Source of the DNA: Caldilineae bacterium
GTDB taxonomy: Bacteria > Chloroflexota > Anaerolineae > J102
Direction: 5' to 3'
Length of the DNA stretch: 11,150 nt
NCBI GenBank assembly: GCA_011192085.1
Contig: DUEQ01000534.1
Coordinates: 1 to 11,150, forward strand
Shown: one piece after another, positions 1-7,800 of the stretch
Position numbering within the stretch: the first letter of the stretch is position 1
How the letters are laid out: each line of letters starts with the position of its first letter
The notes under the pieces: model-generated
What the model was told of the DNA's origin: nothing
What the model saw: only the letters and a program-made list of their open reading frames with translations
Database searches by the model: none
Translations under genes and position numbers: made by a program

Positions 1-1159
1 CTATGATTTTGCCCGGAAAGAGATCCTTCCTATCATCAAGGATTACGACGCCCGACATGAATATCCTCTGGAGCTTGTGCCCAAGATGGGCGAGATGGGG
101 TTCATGGGCGTGTGTCTGCCCGTCAAATATGGCGGCGCGGGCATGGATTACATCTCCCTGGGGCTCGTCTCCGAGGGCCTGGAATGGGCCGATTCCTCGG
201 TGCGCGAGACCATCGCCGTGCATCTGGCCCTGCACGCCATGCCCATTTTCCAGTGGGGTACGGAGGAGCAGAAACAGCGCTGGCTGCCGACCCTGGCCAC
301 CGGTGAGAAGCTGGCTTGTTTCGGCCTCACCGAGCCCAACGCAGGCTCCGATGTGGCGGGCATGACCAGCCGCGCTCGCCGGGAGGGCGACGTCTACATC
401 CTCAACGGCGAAAAGATGTGGATCACCCTGGCCGATGTGGCGGATCGTTTCCTGGTCTTCGCCAAGACCGATCCCGAAAAGAAGCACCGCGGCATCTCCG
501 CATTCGTGCTGGAGCGGGGCATGAAGGGCCTCACCACCGGCGCCATCGAGGGCAAGCTGGGCGTGTGGGCCAGCAATACGGGTTGGATCAGTATGCAGGA
601 TGTGGAAGTGCCCGTGGAGAATCGCCTGGGCGAAGAGGGCGAAGGGTTCAAGATCGCGATGAGCGCCATCGACATGGCCCGTTACACCGTGGCTGCGGGC
701 TCCGTTGGTCTGATGAAAGCGGCCATGCAAGAGGCTGTGGCATACGCCCAACAACGCAAAACCTTTGGCCGCCCCATCGCCGAATATCAACTGGTGCAGC
801 AGCTCATCGCCCAGATGCAGCAACGCATCGACATCGGTGAAATGCTGGTCTACAAAGTGGGGTGGCTCAAAAACAAGGGCGTGCGCAATACCCGCGAGAC
901 CAGCATGGCCAAATGGTATTGCACCGAGGCCGCGTTCCAGACCGCGAACGATGCTTTGCAAATCCATGGCGCTTACGGTTATTCAGATGAATACAATGCG
1001 GCCCGGTATCTGCGCAACAGCCGCGGTGCGATCATCTATGAGGGTACGTCTCAGATCCACCAGCTCATCCAGGCGGGCTACGCGTTGGGTTGGCGCAAAG
1101 ACAAGCCCCTGCGCAAAGAGCTTCCCCCGTATGATCCCGATATCTGGTTGGAAGGATAA
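1..1159 (+). CDS. Acyl-CoA dehydrogenase, 5'-truncated by window edge
   Basis: FAD-dependent enzyme that oxidises an acyl-CoA to the 2,3-enoyl-CoA and passes electrons to electron-transfer flavoprotein, as in beta-oxidation or amino-acid and aromatic-acid breakdown. The reading frame is open from base 2 and shows 385 residues, close to a full family member (about 380-400), so only a short N-terminus is missing. Visible family landmarks are [15 protein letters not shown] (flavin signature 1, about bases 317-361), the [12 protein letters not shown] helix, and the C-terminal [19 protein letters not shown] and [12 protein letters not shown] segment. The Glu of YEGTSQIH (codon 1040-1042) is where short- and medium-chain enzymes keep the catalytic base, so activity is expected. 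Substrate chain length cannot be read from sequence. It may form an operon with the genes that follow; another acyl-CoA enzyme homologue lies at 3135. Family assignment is firm, substrate unknown. Confidence 0.95.
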   Translation, partial: YDFARKEILPIIKDYDARHEYPLELVPKMGEMGFMGVCLPVKYGGAGMDYISLGLVSEGLEWADSSVRETIAVHLALHAMPIFQWGTEEQKQRWLPTLATGEKLACFGLTEPNAGSDVAGMTSRARREGDVYILNGEKMWITLADVADRFLVFAKTDPEKKHRGISAFVLERGMKGLTTGAIEGKLGVWASNTGWISMQDVEVPVENRLGEEGEGFKIAMSAIDMARYTVAAGSVGLMKAAMQEAVAYAQQRKTFGRPIAEYQLVQQLIAQMQQRIDIGEMLVYKVGWLKNKGVRNTRETSMAKWYCTEAAFQTANDALQIHGAYGYSDEYNAARYLRNSRGAIIYEGTSQIHQLIQAGYALGWRKDKPLRKELPPYDPDIWLEG

Positions 1160-1190
1160 AAGCCACGGCGAGGTGGGATGCCGATGAAAG

Positions 1191-1248
1191 GATGATAGAC
1201 GATGGACGATGCGTTGCGCCTGACCGCCATCGTCTATCGTCCATGATT
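1191..1248. repeat. Inverted pair of 7-nt repeat triplets forming a hairpin
   Basis: In the 120-bp gap between genes 1 and 2, three 7-nt units (gatgata, gacgatg, gacgatg; 1191-1211) are followed by an inverted set (catcgtc, tatcgtc, catgatt; 1228-1248). This gives a perfect 12-bp stem (1194-1205 with 1227-1238) around a 21-nt loop. The repeat also allows an alternative register of 9 bp (1202-1210 with 1236-1244). No T-run follows, so it is not a standard intrinsic terminator; an RNA-processing or attenuation role is possible but unproven. Confidence 0.7.
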
Positions 1249-1267
1249 CATCACCTATGCTCGAAAC

Positions 1268-1273
1268 AGGAGA
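1268..1273 (+). promoter_or_regulatory. Shine-Dalgarno site of the CysQ-like gene
   Basis: AGGAGA lies 6 nt upstream of the ATG at 1280. It supports that start and makes this one of only two plus-strand genes here with an obvious ribosome binding site. Confidence 0.7.
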
Positions 1274-1279
1274 CCTATC

Positions 1280-2131
1280 ATGAGCAACATTGATCTCGAA
1301 AAAACGCTGGGGCGGGTCGAAGCCATCGTGCGCGAAGCGGGCGCGATTGTGCGCGCCTACCACGATCAACCGGATCAGGTGGATTGGAAGGGCGAAAACG
1401 ACGACCCCGTCACCGCGGCGGACCGAGCCGTCAACGCCTTTTTGGTCGACCAACTCGCTGCAGCCTTCCCCGACATCGGCATCCTGGCGGAAGAAAGCAA
1501 GGATGATCTCGGCCGTCTGGAGAAAGAAGCCATCTGGTGCGTCGACCCTCTGGATGGCACCAAGGAATTCATCGCCCGGAACGGCGAATTCAGCATCATG
1601 GTGGGGCTGGCTATCGACGAATTGGCCATGTTGGGCGTCGTCTATCAGCCTGTCAAGGATTTCATGTACAGCGGCATTCGGGCCGAAGGCGCGTGGTTGA
1701 CCACTCCCCAGGGGCGGGTCGAACTTCATGTCAGCGACGTCTCGGATCCGAGTCAGATGCGCCTGGTGGTTAGCCGCTCGCACCGCAACCCCATCGTGGA
1801 TGCCATCAAGCAGGCCTTGGGCATCGACAAGGAGCGCATCTCCGGCTCTGTGGGCCTGAAGTGCGGCCTCATCGCCCGAAGTGAGGCTGATCTCTATCTC
1901 CATCCCGCGCCGGGCCTGAAGGAGTGGGACACCTGTGCGCCTGAAGCCATCCTCTTCGGCGCGGGCGGTCGCGTCACCGACTGCTGGGGCCGTCCCTTCC
2001 TCTACAACCAACCTGACGTCCATCGCCATTTCGGCCTGGTCGCATCCAACGACGAGGCCCACACTGAGATTATCGCCCGTCTCATCCCCGTCCTCGAAGC
2101 CCAGGGCCTGACCTTCGACAACGCCTGGTAG
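1280..2131 (+). CDS. Inositol monophosphatase-family phosphatase, CysQ-like
   Basis: Mg2+-dependent, lithium-sensitive-type phosphatase of the IMPase/FBPase superfamily, 283 aa, the usual length. Metal-site motifs are all present: DPVTAADRAV (residues 42-51), ILAEES (68-73), DPLDGTKEFI (89-98) and the C-terminal WDTCAPEAIL (216-225). The KEFI extension of DPLDGT and the WDTCAPEAIL form are typical of the CysQ/3'(2'),5'-bisphosphate nucleotidase branch, so hydrolysis of adenosine 3',5'-bisphosphate (PAP) from sulfate assimilation or from CoA/ACP metabolism is the best guess. Inositol-phosphate or histidinol-phosphate hydrolysis is not excluded. The protein is cytoplasmic, with no signal peptide or membrane segment. 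The ATG start has a good ribosome binding site. Superfamily is certain, exact substrate moderately supported. Confidence 0.9.
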   Translation: MSNIDLEKTLGRVEAIVREAGAIVRAYHDQPDQVDWKGENDDPVTAADRAVNAFLVDQLAAAFPDIGILAEESKDDLGRLEKEAIWCVDPLDGTKEFIARNGEFSIMVGLAIDELAMLGVVYQPVKDFMYSGIRAEGAWLTTPQGRVELHVSDVSDPSQMRLVVSRSHRNPIVDAIKQALGIDKERISGSVGLKCGLIARSEADLYLHPAPGLKEWDTCAPEAILFGAGGRVTDCWGRPFLYNQPDVHRHFGLVASNDEAHTEIIARLIPVLEAQGLTFDNAW

Positions 2132-2152
2132 AGGGGGAAGAGTCGGTGGCGC

Positions 2153-2192
2153 GATACGACGATGCGACTGCATGACGAAACAACCACGCAAC
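2153..2192 (+). repeat. Weak 8-nt periodic tract before gene 3
   Basis: Five consecutive octamers (gatacgac, gatgcgac, tgcatgac, gaaacaac, cacgcaac) all end in AC; the first two differ at one base, the later ones are much more diverged. It fills most of the gap before the ATG at 2197. The periodicity is suggestive only. Confidence 0.3.
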
Positions 2193-2196
2193 CTCC

Positions 2197-3057
2197 ATGT
2201 TTGAGATCCCCAAATTCTCTCTCCTCTCGCTGGAGCCCAGGCGGCCCCTCCCCACCGCGCCTGAAGAGCCCCAACCCATCTTCCTGCGCGAACTGCCCAA
2301 GCACGATAAGCGTTTCCGCTACACCCTGGCCCACATCTTGCTGCCCGTGGATCTGCTGGTGAAGTTCGGCATCGATCCCATCACCTTGCGCAACAAAGCG
2401 GGCCAGGTCATGGTGCACACCGCACATTCCGAGGATGGGATGACCTGGGCCTTGCGCCTGCTCAACGACATCGATCCCCGCGATCCTCTCATGGAGATCG
2501 AACTGTCGGACACTCCGTTCAATCGCATCGCGGTGAATTGGGTGGCCATGAACGATCCGCGCGCGCCTCGGTTCGATGTGGACCGCATGCCCGACGGCTC
2601 GCCCACCTTGCGGGGCATGGCCCAGCGCAACATCCCTGCGGAGATCGCAGCCATGCAGGCTGGACTGGCTCCGGGCCAAGTGCGCCAGGGCTTGCATCAG
2701 TTCAGACGCATGCTGCAAGACCTGGAGCAGGTGTTTGCGGCCATGCATCAATACGAATTCGACGTCGAGCCCCTCTTCTACCACGCGGCCATCCTCTTCG
2801 AGCGCCATGGCTTCCATTACAGTCGGGGCGAGGCCTTTATGCGCCGCATCCACGAGGGTTTTCAACCAGGAGGCGATCTATGGGCCCGGCTGGATGGCAG
2901 CACCCCATTTCGGAGGACCGAACAAGCCCGCACCATCCGCGGCCGCTCTTGGGCCATCCACGACGGCATTTTGGATGAGCCCTGGGATGGTGTGAAGATG
3001 TACAAGCGGTTGGGCGTGCATTCGGGCGAGGACACCGCGCCGGACGTGCCCTGGTAG
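2197..3057 (+). CDS. Hypothetical soluble protein, 286 aa, family not recognised
   Basis: I do not recognise a family. The protein is hydrophilic, with no signal peptide or membrane span, so probably cytoplasmic. Residues 1-30 are Pro-rich and likely disordered. Residues 35-130 look like a mixed alpha/beta domain, including VMVHTAHSEDGMTWALRLL (71-89) and a run of acidic residues around DIDPRDPLMEIELSD (91-105). Residues 146-222 are mostly helical with several His, Glu and Tyr (FDVEPLFYHAAILFERHGFHYSRGEAF). The C-terminus is rich in Trp and Asp (SWAIHDGILDEPWDGVKMYKRLGVHSG). The His/Glu cluster could bind metal, but no known motif is visible. The ATG at 2197 has no clear Shine-Dalgarno sequence; no better in-frame start lies upstream after the stop of gene 2. 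It is a real gene judging from length, gap filling and codon composition. The flanking CysQ-like and CoA-transferase-like genes give only a weak hint of intermediary metabolism. Confidence 0.8.
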   Translation: MFEIPKFSLLSLEPRRPLPTAPEEPQPIFLRELPKHDKRFRYTLAHILLPVDLLVKFGIDPITLRNKAGQVMVHTAHSEDGMTWALRLLNDIDPRDPLMEIELSDTPFNRIAVNWVAMNDPRAPRFDVDRMPDGSPTLRGMAQRNIPAEIAAMQAGLAPGQVRQGLHQFRRMLQDLEQVFAAMHQYEFDVEPLFYHAAILFERHGFHYSRGEAFMRRIHEGFQPGGDLWARLDGSTPFRRTEQARTIRGRSWAIHDGILDEPWDGVKMYKRLGVHSGEDTAPDVPW

Positions 3058-3105
3058 TAACTATGCAGGTCTGCTTGTTGACGCCAGCAGTGAACGCCAT
3101 CATGC

Positions 3106-3133
3106 TTCACCTTTAACTTTTCACTTTTTCCCC
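3106..3133 (+). repeat. 7-nt tandem repeat TTMACTT before gene 4
   Basis: Units ttcacct, ttaactt, ttcactt and tttcccc run in tandem and end 1 nt before the ATG at 3135, occupying the place of a ribosome binding site. The repeat has the same 7-nt period as the tracts at 1191, 4863 and 6111 but a different sequence. Confidence 0.6.
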
Positions 3134-3134
3134 C

Positions 3135-3974
3135 ATGGCAGACGTCAAAACGCCTCTCCGCGGCATCTTCGTCATCAATACAGGCTTGAATCTGCCCGCG
3201 CCGCGGGCCGCGCAGATGTTGCAAGCCCAGGGCGCGCACATCGTGAAAGTGGAGCCGCCAACCGGGGACACGTTCGAGCATTTCTGTAAGCCCTGGTACG
3301 AGGACTTGCATCGCGGGGTGGAGGTGCGGCGCATCGATCTGAAGAGCGAGGCAGGTAGGGAGGCCATGGCCGCGCTCCTGGCCCGGGCCCATATCCTCAT
3401 CACATCCCAGCGCCCCTCCGCCCTGACGCGCATGGGGCTTGATCCCGCGATCCTGCGCCATCGTTATCCCCGACTGGCCATTGTCAACATCGTGGGGTCG
3501 CCCGAAGCAGGCGCTGAGGTTCCGGGCCACGACCTTACCTACCAGGCTCGCGCGGGTCTGATCGCCCCGCCTCATCTACCCCGCAGCCTCTATGCGGACC
3601 TGGCGGGCGCGCAGCAGGCGGTCATCGCCGCGTTGGCTCTCCTCCACGCAGGCGGAGGCGTTCAGCAGGTGGCCCTGAGTCGGAGCGCTGAGCTTTTCCA
3701 TGAACCACTGGCTTACGGCATGACCCGCGAAGGGGATTTTTTGGGAGGAGCCCATGCAGGATACAATATCTATGAAACTCGCGACGGCTACATCGCCCTG
3801 GCCGCGCTGGAACATGCCTTTTGGCTCCGACTGGCTGACCGCGTCCTCAACCTTCCCAAGGATCCTCTCGCCCCGGAAGCTCATCGCATCCTCGCAGAGG
3901 GTTTTCTCAGGCATGATACAGCCGACTGGGTGGCGTGGGCCCGAGCGCATGACGTTCCCCTAGAAGCCATCTAA
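3135..3974 (+). CDS. Short CaiB/BaiF family III CoA-transferase or acyl-CoA racemase homologue
   Basis: Family III CoA-transferase fold, 279 aa versus the usual 360-400. The N-terminal LRGIFVINTGLNLPAPRAAQMLQAQGAHIVKVEPPTGD (residues 8-45) is the classic CoA-binding opening of this family. GHDLTYQARAGL (131-142) matches the GHDINY segment of alpha-methylacyl-CoA racemases, with His132 at the racemase catalytic His. SLYADLAGAQQAV (151-163) places Asp155 at the active-site Asp shared by racemases and transferases. The retained His favours a racemase-like enzyme over a formyl-CoA-type transferase; this alignment is from memory of the family. The later ETRDGYIAL motif (214-221) is present, but the protein stops at HDVPLEAI, where relatives continue for roughly 80-100 residues. 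The ATG has no Shine-Dalgarno. With the acyl-CoA dehydrogenase at 1-1159 it may belong to branched or unusual acyl-CoA metabolism. It could be a degenerate, non-catalytic paralogue. Confidence 0.85.
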   Translation: MADVKTPLRGIFVINTGLNLPAPRAAQMLQAQGAHIVKVEPPTGDTFEHFCKPWYEDLHRGVEVRRIDLKSEAGREAMAALLARAHILITSQRPSALTRMGLDPAILRHRYPRLAIVNIVGSPEAGAEVPGHDLTYQARAGLIAPPHLPRSLYADLAGAQQAVIAALALLHAGGGVQQVALSRSAELFHEPLAYGMTREGDFLGGAHAGYNIYETRDGYIALAALEHAFWLRLADRVLNLPKDPLAPEAHRILAEGFLRHDTADWVAWARAHDVPLEAI

Positions 3975-3977
3975 ACG

Positions 3978-3983
3978 AAGGAG
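3978..3983 (+). promoter_or_regulatory. Shine-Dalgarno site of the MTA phosphorylase gene
   Basis: AAGGAG stands 8 nt before the ATG at 3992 and just after the stop of gene 4. It is the strongest ribosome binding site in the window and argues for high or independent translation of the phosphorylase. Confidence 0.8.
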
Positions 3984-3991
3984 ATTATCTC

Positions 3992-4858
3992 ATGCCCAAA
4001 CCCATTCGCATCGGCGTCATTGGCGGCAGCGGCGTTTATGATCTGCCCGGCCTGAACAACGTTGAAGAGATCACCATCCAGACTCCCTTCGGCAACCCCA
4101 GCGACAACTATATTGTGGGGGATGTTCACGGTCAGCGCGTGGCATTCCTGGCCCGTCACGGTCGCGGCCATATCATTCATCCCACCGCGCTCAACGCCCG
4201 AGCCAACATCTGGGGCTTCAAATCCCTGGGCGTCGAATACCTCATCTCCATGAACGCGTGCGGTTCTCTGCGCGAAGAGATCGAGCCGGGCCACATCGTC
4301 ATCCCTCATCAGCTCTTCGACCGCACCCGTCTGCGCTCACAGACCTTCTTCGATGAGCCGGGCCTGGTGGTGCACGTCTCCTTGGCCGATCCCATTTGCC
4401 CTTACCTGGCGGATGTGCTCTATGAGGCTGTGGCCGCCACGGGAAAGACCGTGCACAGAGGAGGTGAATTTGTCATCATCGAGGGCCCGCGCTTTAGCAC
4501 GAAATCGGAAAGCCGCGTATTTCGCCAATTGGGCTTCGATATCATCGGCATGACTGCCATCCCCGAAGCCTTCCTGGCCCGTGAAGCAGGCATGTCCTAC
4601 GCCATCATCGCCCATGTCACTGACTATGATGTGTGGCACGAGAGCGAGGAGCCCGTCACCGTGGAGATGGTGATCAAGACTCTGTTGGAAAACGCGGCGG
4701 CCGCGCAGCAGGCCACCCTCAACGCTATCAAACTGCTGAAAGATGCGCCGCCCAGCCCCTATGCCGACGCGTTAAAGGACGCCATCATCACCAGCCGCGA
4801 CAAGATTCCCCAGGAGCTCAAAGGCAAATACCAGCTTCTCATCGGCCAATATCTGTAA
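3992..4858 (+). CDS. mtnP: S-methyl-5'-thioadenosine phosphorylase
   Basis: Cytoplasmic purine nucleoside phosphorylase-family enzyme that splits methylthioadenosine, a by-product of polyamine and related S-adenosylmethionine pathways, into adenine and 5-methylthioribose-1-phosphate. At 288 aa it has the family length. The phosphate loop IGVIGGSGVYDLPGL (residues 7-21), RHGRGHIIHPTALNARANIWGF (55-76), NACGSLREEIEPGHIVIPHQLFDRT (88-112) and EGPRFSTKSES (164-174) match human and archaeal MTAPs closely. Asp211 and Asp213 in VTDYDVWHE are the pair that selects 6-aminopurines, favouring methylthioadenosine over inosine or guanosine. It starts 17 nt after gene 4, so both are probably on one transcript. 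No other methionine-salvage gene is visible in the window. Possible alternative substrate is adenosine or methylthioinosine, judged unlikely. Confidence 0.95.
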   Translation: MPKPIRIGVIGGSGVYDLPGLNNVEEITIQTPFGNPSDNYIVGDVHGQRVAFLARHGRGHIIHPTALNARANIWGFKSLGVEYLISMNACGSLREEIEPGHIVIPHQLFDRTRLRSQTFFDEPGLVVHVSLADPICPYLADVLYEAVAATGKTVHRGGEFVIIEGPRFSTKSESRVFRQLGFDIIGMTAIPEAFLAREAGMSYAIIAHVTDYDVWHESEEPVTVEMVIKTLLENAAAAQQATLNAIKLLKDAPPSPYADALKDAIITSRDKIPQELKGKYQLLIGQYL

Positions 4859-4862
4859 CGCC

Positions 4863-4883
4863 ACTGATCACTGATTACTGGCA
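4863..4883 (+). repeat. 7-nt tandem repeat ACTGATY, upstream of the giant membrane gene
   Basis: Units actgatc, actgatt and actggca sit in the 36-bp gap between mtnP and the gene at 4895. The 13-base core at 4865-4877 recurs exactly, in inverted orientation, at 9555-9567 just beyond the end of that gene. Confidence 0.6.
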
Positions 4884-4894
4884 CCACCCCCTTA

Positions 4895-7800
4895 ATGACC
4901 TCCCTCCGTCGCCTCATTCCCTACCTTCTCCTGGCCCTCATCCTCTTGGCCGGGTTCGCGCTGCGCACCTATAACGTGGATTGGGCCGATGGACAGCTTC
5001 CCCACCCGGATGAGCGCTCCACCATCGCCTTTTACGCCCCCACCATCCGCTGGCCCGAGGATTCCTCCCTCATCCTCGATGTGGCTCGCTCGCCCCTCAA
5101 TCCCTTCAATGATCTGGGCAGCGGGCGCAAGCGCTCCTACACCTACGGCCATTTCCCCCTCTATTTGCTGGTGGCTGCCGGGCATCTCGCGCCCAAGCTG
5201 GCTCCCCTGGCCGAAAGCTTGGGCGCGCCCGAAAAGTATGTGGACATGATGCGCATCGCCAATGGGTCGCCTGGCTATGCCTGGGTGGGACGGGTGCTGG
5301 TGGCCATCTTCGACACGTTGACGGTGCTGTTTCTCTTTCTGCTGGGCAGGCGGCTGTGGAATGTGCATGTGGGCTTGCTGGCCGCGGCCTTCGCCGCGTT
5401 CACCGTACAGCAGATCCAGCTTTCCCACTTCTTCGCGGTGGACCCCATCTCCGCCACGTTCCTGGTCATCACCCTCTACTTCGCCATCAAGATGCTGGAT
5501 ACGGGTGGGTGGGGGTATGCGATCTTAACCGGGGTCATGGCGGGACTGGCTGTGGCTTCCAAGTTCAGCGCTCTGCCCGTGCTGGCCGCGCCCGTCATCG
5601 CCGGGCTCATCCTCACCTATCGCCAGGCCAGGGAAGAGGATGTGCGCAGCGCGCCGGGATGGCTGTTGGCCGCGGCCGCGCTGTTCGTCGCCTTGCTCGC
5701 CTTCTTCATCACCTCGCCCTTCGCCATCCTCGACTGGAAATCCTTCTATCAGTTCGTCATCAAGGAGCAGGGCGCGATGGCCCGGGGGGAGGCTGACTTT
5801 CCCTTCACCCGCCAATATCGGGGCACGACGCCCTATCTCTACTTCGTCCAGCAGCAGGTGTTGTGGGGCATGGGCATCTTGCTGGGGATCGTGGGTTGGC
5901 TGGGCTTTGGCTGGGCCATCATGAGGGCGATGCTGGGCCGGGCGCAGCCGGGCGTGTGGATCATCCTGGCCTGGCTGGTTCCTTATTTCCTCATCACCGG
6001 CAGTTTTCTGGCCAAGTTCAACCGCTACATGGCGCCGGTGGATCCGCTGCTTAGCCTGTTGGGCGCGGGCATGCTATGGTCGCTGGCCTTGTGGATTGTG
6101 GGGAGCCGAAGTTCGAGGTCCGGGGTCCGAGGTCCGAAGTCCGATGTCCAAAGCCGAATGTCGGACATGGAATCGCCGGCAATCTCGACGAATCTCGATG
6201 AATCTCCTGCCGAATCTCCCACAGCTGAGCCCATCCCCGAAGAAGTGTTCACCGCGCCCGAGCGGCGGGCGAAGCGGCTCTTCTGGGCCCTGGGCCTGGT
6301 CGTGCTCATTCCCACCATCCTCTGGGCCCTGGCCTTTGTGAATGGGGTGTATCGCACCGAGCATCCCTTCATCACCGCGTCCAAGTGGATGTACGCGAAC
6401 ATCCCCGATGGCAGCACGATTATCACCGAGCATTGGGAAGAGGGCATGCCGCTGCATCTGCCCATGCCGGGCGGGTATCCGGCCGCGCATGGGTGGAAGA
6501 GCGTCACCATGCCCATGTATGAGGAGGACGCGCCGCAGAAGTTCGAGATCATCAAGCAGAACATGCGGGAGGGGGATTACTACGTCCTCGCCACCAAGCG
6601 GCTCTATGGCGCGCTGCCCCATCTGCCCGAACGCTATCCCATGAGCATCCAGTTCTACAAGCTGCTGTTCGAGGGCAAGCTGGGCTATGAGCTGGTGGGG
6701 GATTTCCACACCTATCCCAAATTGTTCGGTATCGAGATCCCCGACCAGAGCGCGGATGAGAGCTTCTGGGTCTATGACCATCCCCGCACCCTCATCTTCA
6801 AGAAGGTGCGGGATTTGAGCGATGCGGAGTGGGATCAGCTCCTAGGCGGGCTGTGGGAGCAGGCCATCCCCTACTACACGGGGGATGAGGAGGGCAAAGG
6901 CAGTCTGCTGAGCAGATTCTCTCTGGGCCTGCTGGGCGGAAAGAAGGCGTCGGGCGGCCCGGAGGAGGAAAAGAATCTGCTGTTGGATCAGCCGGTGGAC
7001 ACGCTTCCCGATGTGGGGCGCATCGCCTGGAATCCCCTGCGGGAGAGCAGCCTGGCCTCCGCGGTCATCTGGTGGCTGGCGCTGCTGGGGTTGCAGGTTC
7101 TGGCTTGGCCCGTCGCCTTTGCCGTGTTCGGGAGCCTGCGGGATCGGGGTTACGCGTTCGCCCGGGCGCTGGGACTCATCTTGCTTGCTTGGATAAGCTG
7201 GATGCTGGCATCCTTCCACCTTCTCATCAATAATCTTATTCCTTACATTCTGGCGCTGGTCTTCCTGGCTACTCTTTCCTACCTGCTTTGGCGACGCCAG
7301 CGGGAGGCCATGGTCGCGTTCTGGCGTGAACGTAGGGGCCTAATCCTGATCCTGGAAGGGGTGTTTACCGCGGCCTTCCTGTTCTTCCTCTTCATCCGCC
7401 TGCTGAACCCAGACCTGTGGCATCCCTGGTTTGGCGGGGAGAAGTTCATGGAGTTCGCGTTCCTCAACGCGGTGTTGAAGACGCCCTATTTCCCGCCCTA
7501 TGACCCTTACTTCGCGGGCGGGATCATGAACTATTACTATTACGGCTATCAACTCCTGGCCGCGCTTATCAAGCTGACGGGCCTGAAGCCCACCATCGCT
7601 TTCAACTTGGCCATCCCCACCCTCTTCGCCCTGACGTTTGCGGGCGTGTTCAGCCTGGCCTACACCCTCTCCTCCCGGCTGCGAGGCCGGGATGGGCGCT
7701 GGCAGGATGGTTTGGGCGCGGGTTTCCTGGCCGGAGTCATTGTGGCGTTGATGAGCAATCTCGAGGGCGGCCTGGCCTTCATCCGCAACCTGGCTCAGAT

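Noticed and set aside
1194..1238. Intrinsic terminator after the acyl-CoA dehydrogenase
   Set aside because: The stem is followed by gtccatgatt, not a T-run, and the loop is 21 nt; the structure is explained by the inverted heptamer repeats.
983..2191. Long minus-strand open frame (402 aa) opposite genes 1 and 2
   Set aside because: It lies antisense to two clearly homologous genes, shows no family motif, and is the usual by-product of GC-rich codon use.
2002..2865. Minus-strand open frame of 287 aa opposite genes 2 and 3
   Set aside because: No recognisable motif and fully antisense to two better-supported genes.
3950..3991. Frameshift cutting off the C-terminus of the CoA-transferase homologue
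   Set aside because: Only 17 nt separate its stop from the MTA phosphorylase, which has its own strong ribosome binding site, so no hidden remainder exists locally.
6111..6218. CRISPR array or integrated mobile element in the giant gene
   Set aside because: Units are only 7 and 10 nt, with no spacers, no terminal inverted repeats and no transposase.
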